Notes under the pieces: generated by a model
What the model saw: only the letters and a program-made list of their open reading frames with translations
Databases searched by the model: none
Told to the model about the DNA's origin: nothing
Translations under genes and position numbers: made by a program
Assembly (NCBI RefSeq): GCF_027530345.1
Contig: NZ_JAPZQK010000019.1
Coordinates: 124,001 to 188,000 of the forward strand
Source: Silanimonas sp.
GTDB lineage: Bacteria; Pseudomonadota; Gammaproteobacteria; Xanthomonadales; Xanthomonadaceae
Reading direction: 5' to 3'
Length of the DNA stretch: 64,000 nt
Shown: piece after piece, positions 61,450-64,000 of the stretch
How positions within the stretch are numbered: the stretch's first letter is position 1
Layout of the letters: the number at the start of each line of letters is the position of its first letter

Positions 61450-61468
61450 GCGCAGTGCCGGGGATCAG

Positions 61469-61497
61469 TCGACCCCGGCGGAGCCAGTCGGTATACT
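61469..61497 (+). promoter_or_regulatory. Promoter of tRNA-Pro
   Basis: TATACT at 61492-61497 with a weak TCGACC 17 bases upstream (61469-61474). The predicted start is about 30 bases before the tRNA. Confidence 0.55.
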
Positions 61498-61535
61498 GCG
61501 CGGCCTCGCTGCTTGGCAGCGAATGATTTTCCGGT

Positions 61536-61612
61536 CGGGGCGTAGCGCAGCCTGGTAGCGCATTTGCCTGGGGGGCAAAGGGTCGTGGGTTCGAATCCCG
61601 CCGTCCCGACCA
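61536..61612 (+). tRNA. tRNA-Pro (anticodon GGG)
   Basis: A 77-base cloverleaf with encoded CCA. Acceptor CGGGGCG/CGTCCCG (one G-T pair), discriminator A, anticodon stem TTTGC/GCAAA with loop CTGGGGG (GGG, Pro) and T-arm GGGTTCGAATCCC. A tyrosine integrase gene begins 172 bases downstream in the same direction, the usual arrangement for elements integrated in a tRNA 3' end. Confidence 0.97.
61588..61612 (+). other. Candidate attachment site (tRNA-Pro 3' end)
   Basis: The T-arm and acceptor 3' half of tRNA-Pro is the expected crossover sequence for the adjacent integrase. A direct copy should mark the right end of the element, but that end is outside the window, so this is inferred from position only. 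Confidence 0.4.
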
Positions 61613-61642
61613 ATTCATGACGTAAGTCGTTGATTTCGAACG

Positions 61643-61675
61643 AGCCGAACATCGCAAGATGCTCGGCTTTTTCGT
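61643..61675 (+). terminator. Intrinsic terminator after tRNA-Pro
   Basis: AGCCGA-A-CATC (61643-61653) pairs with GATG-C-TCGGCT (61658-61668) around a GCAA tetraloop, with one A-C mismatch, and is followed by TTTTCGTTT. Confidence 0.8.
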
Positions 61676-61784
61676 TTGCTACGCCTTGCTGCTACGCCCG
61701 CGTGCTACGCGCCGGGCAGGGATGGGGTGATCGAGGGCCTGTCGTGACGTCCGGCATCGACGTCGACGCACAGGAGGACGCCCC

Positions 61785-63272
61785 ATGGGGCTTGAGACGA
61801 ACCTGCATCGGCGCGCGAACGGCGTGTACTACGTGCGCATGAAGGTGCCCAAGGTGCTGCGCGAACTGCGCGCGGCGAAAGGCCTACCCGAAGCGAAGCA
61901 ATCCGAGATCTGGAAGAGCACCGGTGCACGTGATCTGGCAAGTGCACGCCGCTGCGGCACGGTGCTGCGCGGAGAGCTCTTCGCAGACTTCGATGCGGAG
62001 TTGATGCGCTTGAGCGATGCGGCGCTCTCAGACTCCCCGGCGCGCGTATCCGAGCCCCGCGCATCGCGATCCGTTGCGATTCGCGCCGTGCCCCGGCTTC
62101 GCGCTCCGGTGCTCAGTGAGCCCCTTCCCGTTATGGCGCACGAACCTGTTCCGTGTGCGCCATCCGGACTCTCCCTGCGCCCCCGGCTCTTGTCTGAGCT
62201 TCATGAGGCGTATCTGGCAGAAGAGCACTCCGGGATCGTGTCCTCGAGTCTGGCCAGCCGTCGCGCCACCTTGCGGCTCTTCATCGAGGTCGCCGGTGAT
62301 CGCCCCCTCGATGAGTACACGCGCCAGCACGCTGCGGCCTTCCGTCGGCAGCTGCCAAAGCTGCCCAAGGACTCCGGGAGGCATTTCCCCGGTTTGAGCG
62401 ATCTGCAGGCCATCGAGGCGGCTCCCTCAGACTTCCCCCGGATCACGAAGAAGACCGTCAATGACCGGCTGTCGATCCTGTCCGCGTTCGGGAAGTGGTT
62501 GGAGCGTACCCAGTCGGGCTTCGCGTCGGAGACCTTCAACCTGCAGCGCTTCAAGCGGCCTAAGGGCGAGAAACAGGTGGTGAAAGGCTTCACCGATGAA
62601 GAGGTGGCCCGGATCCTAGGTTGTCCTGCTTTCACCGGCTGCCGCTCGGAGAAGGATCAGCAGTCGCCCGGAACGTATCGAATCCGGGACTACCGGTTCT
62701 GGGTGCCGATGCTGGCGGCCTACACCGGGGCACGCTTGAACGAGATCACCCAGCTACGGATCGAGGATGTGGTGACTGTCGACGGGATCTGGTGCCTGAG
62801 CATCGCTGACGAGCACGAGGCCCAGAGCCTCAAGTCCGCGAATGCCCGCCGTCTGGTTCCCCTGCATTCGGCGTTGCACGAGGCGGGGTTCCTTGCCTAC
62901 GTCGAACAGTCGCGCCTCCGGGGCTGGGAGTGGGTGTTCGAAGACGTTGAGCCGGACAGGGATGGGCGACGCTCGTGGGTCGCTGGGAAGCGTTTCCGGG
63001 TGCTTCTAGAGCGTCTGGAGATCGGCGGCGAGGGCAGGGGCGGCCTGCATCGCTTTCGGCACGCGGCAGTCGACCGGATGAGGGCGGGTGGAGCCCCCAG
63101 GGAGTCGATTGCGGCTGTGGTTGGCCACGATGTTGCCGACAAGAGCATTACCGACCATTACGGAACCACACGCGGCCAGGCTTTGGAAACGTTGGCGAGA
63201 ACCGTAGAGATGATCGACTACGCCAATGGGAGTCGACTTGCCTCGGTCGACGCGGCCACAATTTCGTCATAG
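61785..63272 (+). CDS. Tyrosine-type site-specific integrase
   Basis: A 495-residue tyrosine recombinase. The N-terminal 60 residues (NLHRRANGVYYVRMKVPKVL, then KSTGARDLASARR) resemble the DUF6538-type arm domain of phage and island integrases. A core-binding domain lies at about 140-250 and the catalytic domain at about 265-475: R317 in TGARLNEI, H422-x-x-R425 in LHRFRH, H448 in VGH and nucleophile Y459 in DHYGT. All catalytic residues look intact. Its codons are visibly less GC-biased than those of the core genes to the left. It is adjacent to tRNA-Pro and probably moves a genomic island or prophage that extends to the right. Confidence 0.92.
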   Translation: MGLETNLHRRANGVYYVRMKVPKVLRELRAAKGLPEAKQSEIWKSTGARDLASARRCGTVLRGELFADFDAELMRLSDAALSDSPARVSEPRASRSVAIRAVPRLRAPVLSEPLPVMAHEPVPCAPSGLSLRPRLLSELHEAYLAEEHSGIVSSSLASRRATLRLFIEVAGDRPLDEYTRQHAAAFRRQLPKLPKDSGRHFPGLSDLQAIEAAPSDFPRITKKTVNDRLSILSAFGKWLERTQSGFASETFNLQRFKRPKGEKQVVKGFTDEEVARILGCPAFTGCRSEKDQQSPGTYRIRDYRFWVPMLAAYTGARLNEITQLRIEDVVTVDGIWCLSIADEHEAQSLKSANARRLVPLHSALHEAGFLAYVEQSRLRGWEWVFEDVEPDRDGRRSWVAGKRFRVLLERLEIGGEGRGGLHRFRHAAVDRMRAGGAPRESIAAVVGHDVADKSITDHYGTTRGQALETLARTVEMIDYANGSRLASVDAATISS

Positions 63273-63368
63273 CTTCGGTGCAGGCTAAGCGGACATGAAA
63301 ACGATAAACGTGATGCCCCGCGATGGCGCGGGGGTGGAACGCCAAGTGGGGTTCCCAGAGGGCGTGCG

Positions 63369-63986
63369 ATGGATGTGATCATTCCCGCACTGTTTGGACT
63401 CGCCTTCGTCACCGCGACGGTGCTGGAAATCCGAAAGATGCGTCGACGTGCATTCGTCGTCGGCTATTCATTCCCGGTCAGTCTCGACCGGCGCCTGCAG
63501 CGCGAGTTCCCAGGGTACGAGGCCGCCGATCGCCGCGAAATCCTCGCCGGATTGCGCGACTGGTTCTGCATCGCCCAAGACGCACGCGGGCGCAGTTTGT
63601 CGATGCCGTCAAAGATCGTTGATGCGGCGTGGCATGAGTTCATCCTCGACACCCGCGCCTACCGCGAATTCTGTCAGGGTGCGTTCGGTCGCTACTACGA
63701 CCACGTTCCCGCTGAGGCGATGCGTTCGCCGATGCAGGCGCAGGAAGGCATCCGTCGGTCATGGCGACTAGCCTGTGCACTTGAGAAGATTGATCGCGAG
63801 AAGCCGGTCAAGCTGCCACGACTTTTCGCACTCGATGCGCGCCTCGCCGTGCCAAGCGGCTTCGTCTATGCATTGGATTGCGCACGCGTTGCCCAAAGCT
63901 ATTGTGCATCGAGCATCGGATGTAGCTCTGGTTGTGGCGGTTCTGACGGCGGGGACGGTGACGGCGGCGGTTGCGGAGGCGATTGA
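63369..63986 (+). CDS. Membrane-anchored protein with Cys/Gly-rich tail, function unknown
   Basis: A 205-residue protein: an N-terminal helix (about 3-20, VIIPALFGLAFVTATVL), a soluble middle and a C-terminal tail of Gly, Asp, Ser and Cys (IGCSSGCGGSDGGDGDGGGC). The middle has VDAAWHEFILDTRAYREFC then FGRYYDHVP. That W-H ... Y-x-x-F-C ... H-x-P pattern resembles glycine-rich-domain (GRDP-like) proteins seen in many bacteria, whose role is unknown. It lies 96 bases after the integrase and may belong to the integrated element. It is complete; only 14 bases follow to the window end. Confidence 0.65.
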   Translation: MDVIIPALFGLAFVTATVLEIRKMRRRAFVVGYSFPVSLDRRLQREFPGYEAADRREILAGLRDWFCIAQDARGRSLSMPSKIVDAAWHEFILDTRAYREFCQGAFGRYYDHVPAEAMRSPMQAQEGIRRSWRLACALEKIDREKPVKLPRLFALDARLAVPSGFVYALDCARVAQSYCASSIGCSSGCGGSDGGDGDGGGCGGD

Positions 63987-64000
63987 CGGCAAGCTCAGCA

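Noticed and set aside
63316-63333. CCCCGC/GCGGGG hairpin after the integrase as a terminator
   Set aside because: The stem is only six base pairs and has no U-tract; too weak to call.

Overview
The window is a high-GC chromosomal segment of a Gram-negative gammaproteobacterium. The gene order pyrG-kdsA-eno-ftsB-ispD-ispF-truD-surE-pcm-nlpD, miaA-hfq-hflX-hflK-hflC-purA and thrS-infC-rpmI-rplT-pheS-pheT-ihfA-merR-tRNA-Pro, the minor-pilin operon and the imuA-imuB-dnaE2 cassette best fit the Lysobacterales (Xanthomonadales). That placement is inferred from gene content and order; I cannot name a genus.

Layout. 1-4.4 kb: start of a lipoprotein gene (minus), SlyD-like isomerase, DUF418 membrane protein, DadA-like oxidoreductase, N-formylglutamate amidohydrolase-like protein and a tiny ORF. 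4.4-6.3 kb: parE (minus). 6.4-16 kb: a tightly packed plus-strand run for CTP, Kdo-8-P and isoprenoid precursors, glycolysis, cell division, pseudouridylation, stationary-phase repair (surE, pcm) and a NlpD-type amidase activator; it is interrupted by an Smr gene (minus) and lacks rpoS at its end. 16-21 kb: Mth938 and yhbY (minus), rlmE-ftsH, a small membrane ORF, a LURP-one protein and folP. 21-23 kb: a secreted/membrane protein of unknown role and an AlkB-type diiron enzyme (both minus), separated by a G10-C-G7 tract. 23-29.5 kb: miaA-hfq-hflX-hflK-hflC-purA. 29.5-32.5 kb: a propeller-type sensor histidine kinase gene broken by a one-base frameshift. 32.5-36.5 kb (minus): gcvP behind a tandem glycine riboswitch, followed by two small ORFs, one a miniature flagellar-rod-like protein. 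36.6-42 kb: the mutagenesis cassette imuA-imuB-dnaE2. 42-43.4 kb: ppnN. 43.6-50.7 kb: fimT-pilV-pilW-pilX-pilY1-pilE, then tRNA-Asn and a second GspH/FimT pseudopilin on the minus strand. 51.6-61.5 kb: uvrB, tRNA-Val, thrS, infC (initiating at ATC), rpmI, rplT, pheS, pheT, ihfA, merR and tRNA-Pro(GGG). 61.8 kb to the end: a tyrosine integrase directly after tRNA-Pro and a Cys/Gly-tailed protein, which look like the left edge of an integrated element.

Most of the window is conserved core genome, with many 1-4 base stop/start overlaps that imply translational coupling. I found no CRISPR array, insertion sequence or obvious new multi-gene system. The parts most worth checking are the glycine riboswitch and its downstream hairpin, the ATC start and nested promoter/terminator around infC-rpmI, the frameshifted kinase, the mini rod-like protein behind gcvP and the tRNA-Pro island edge.
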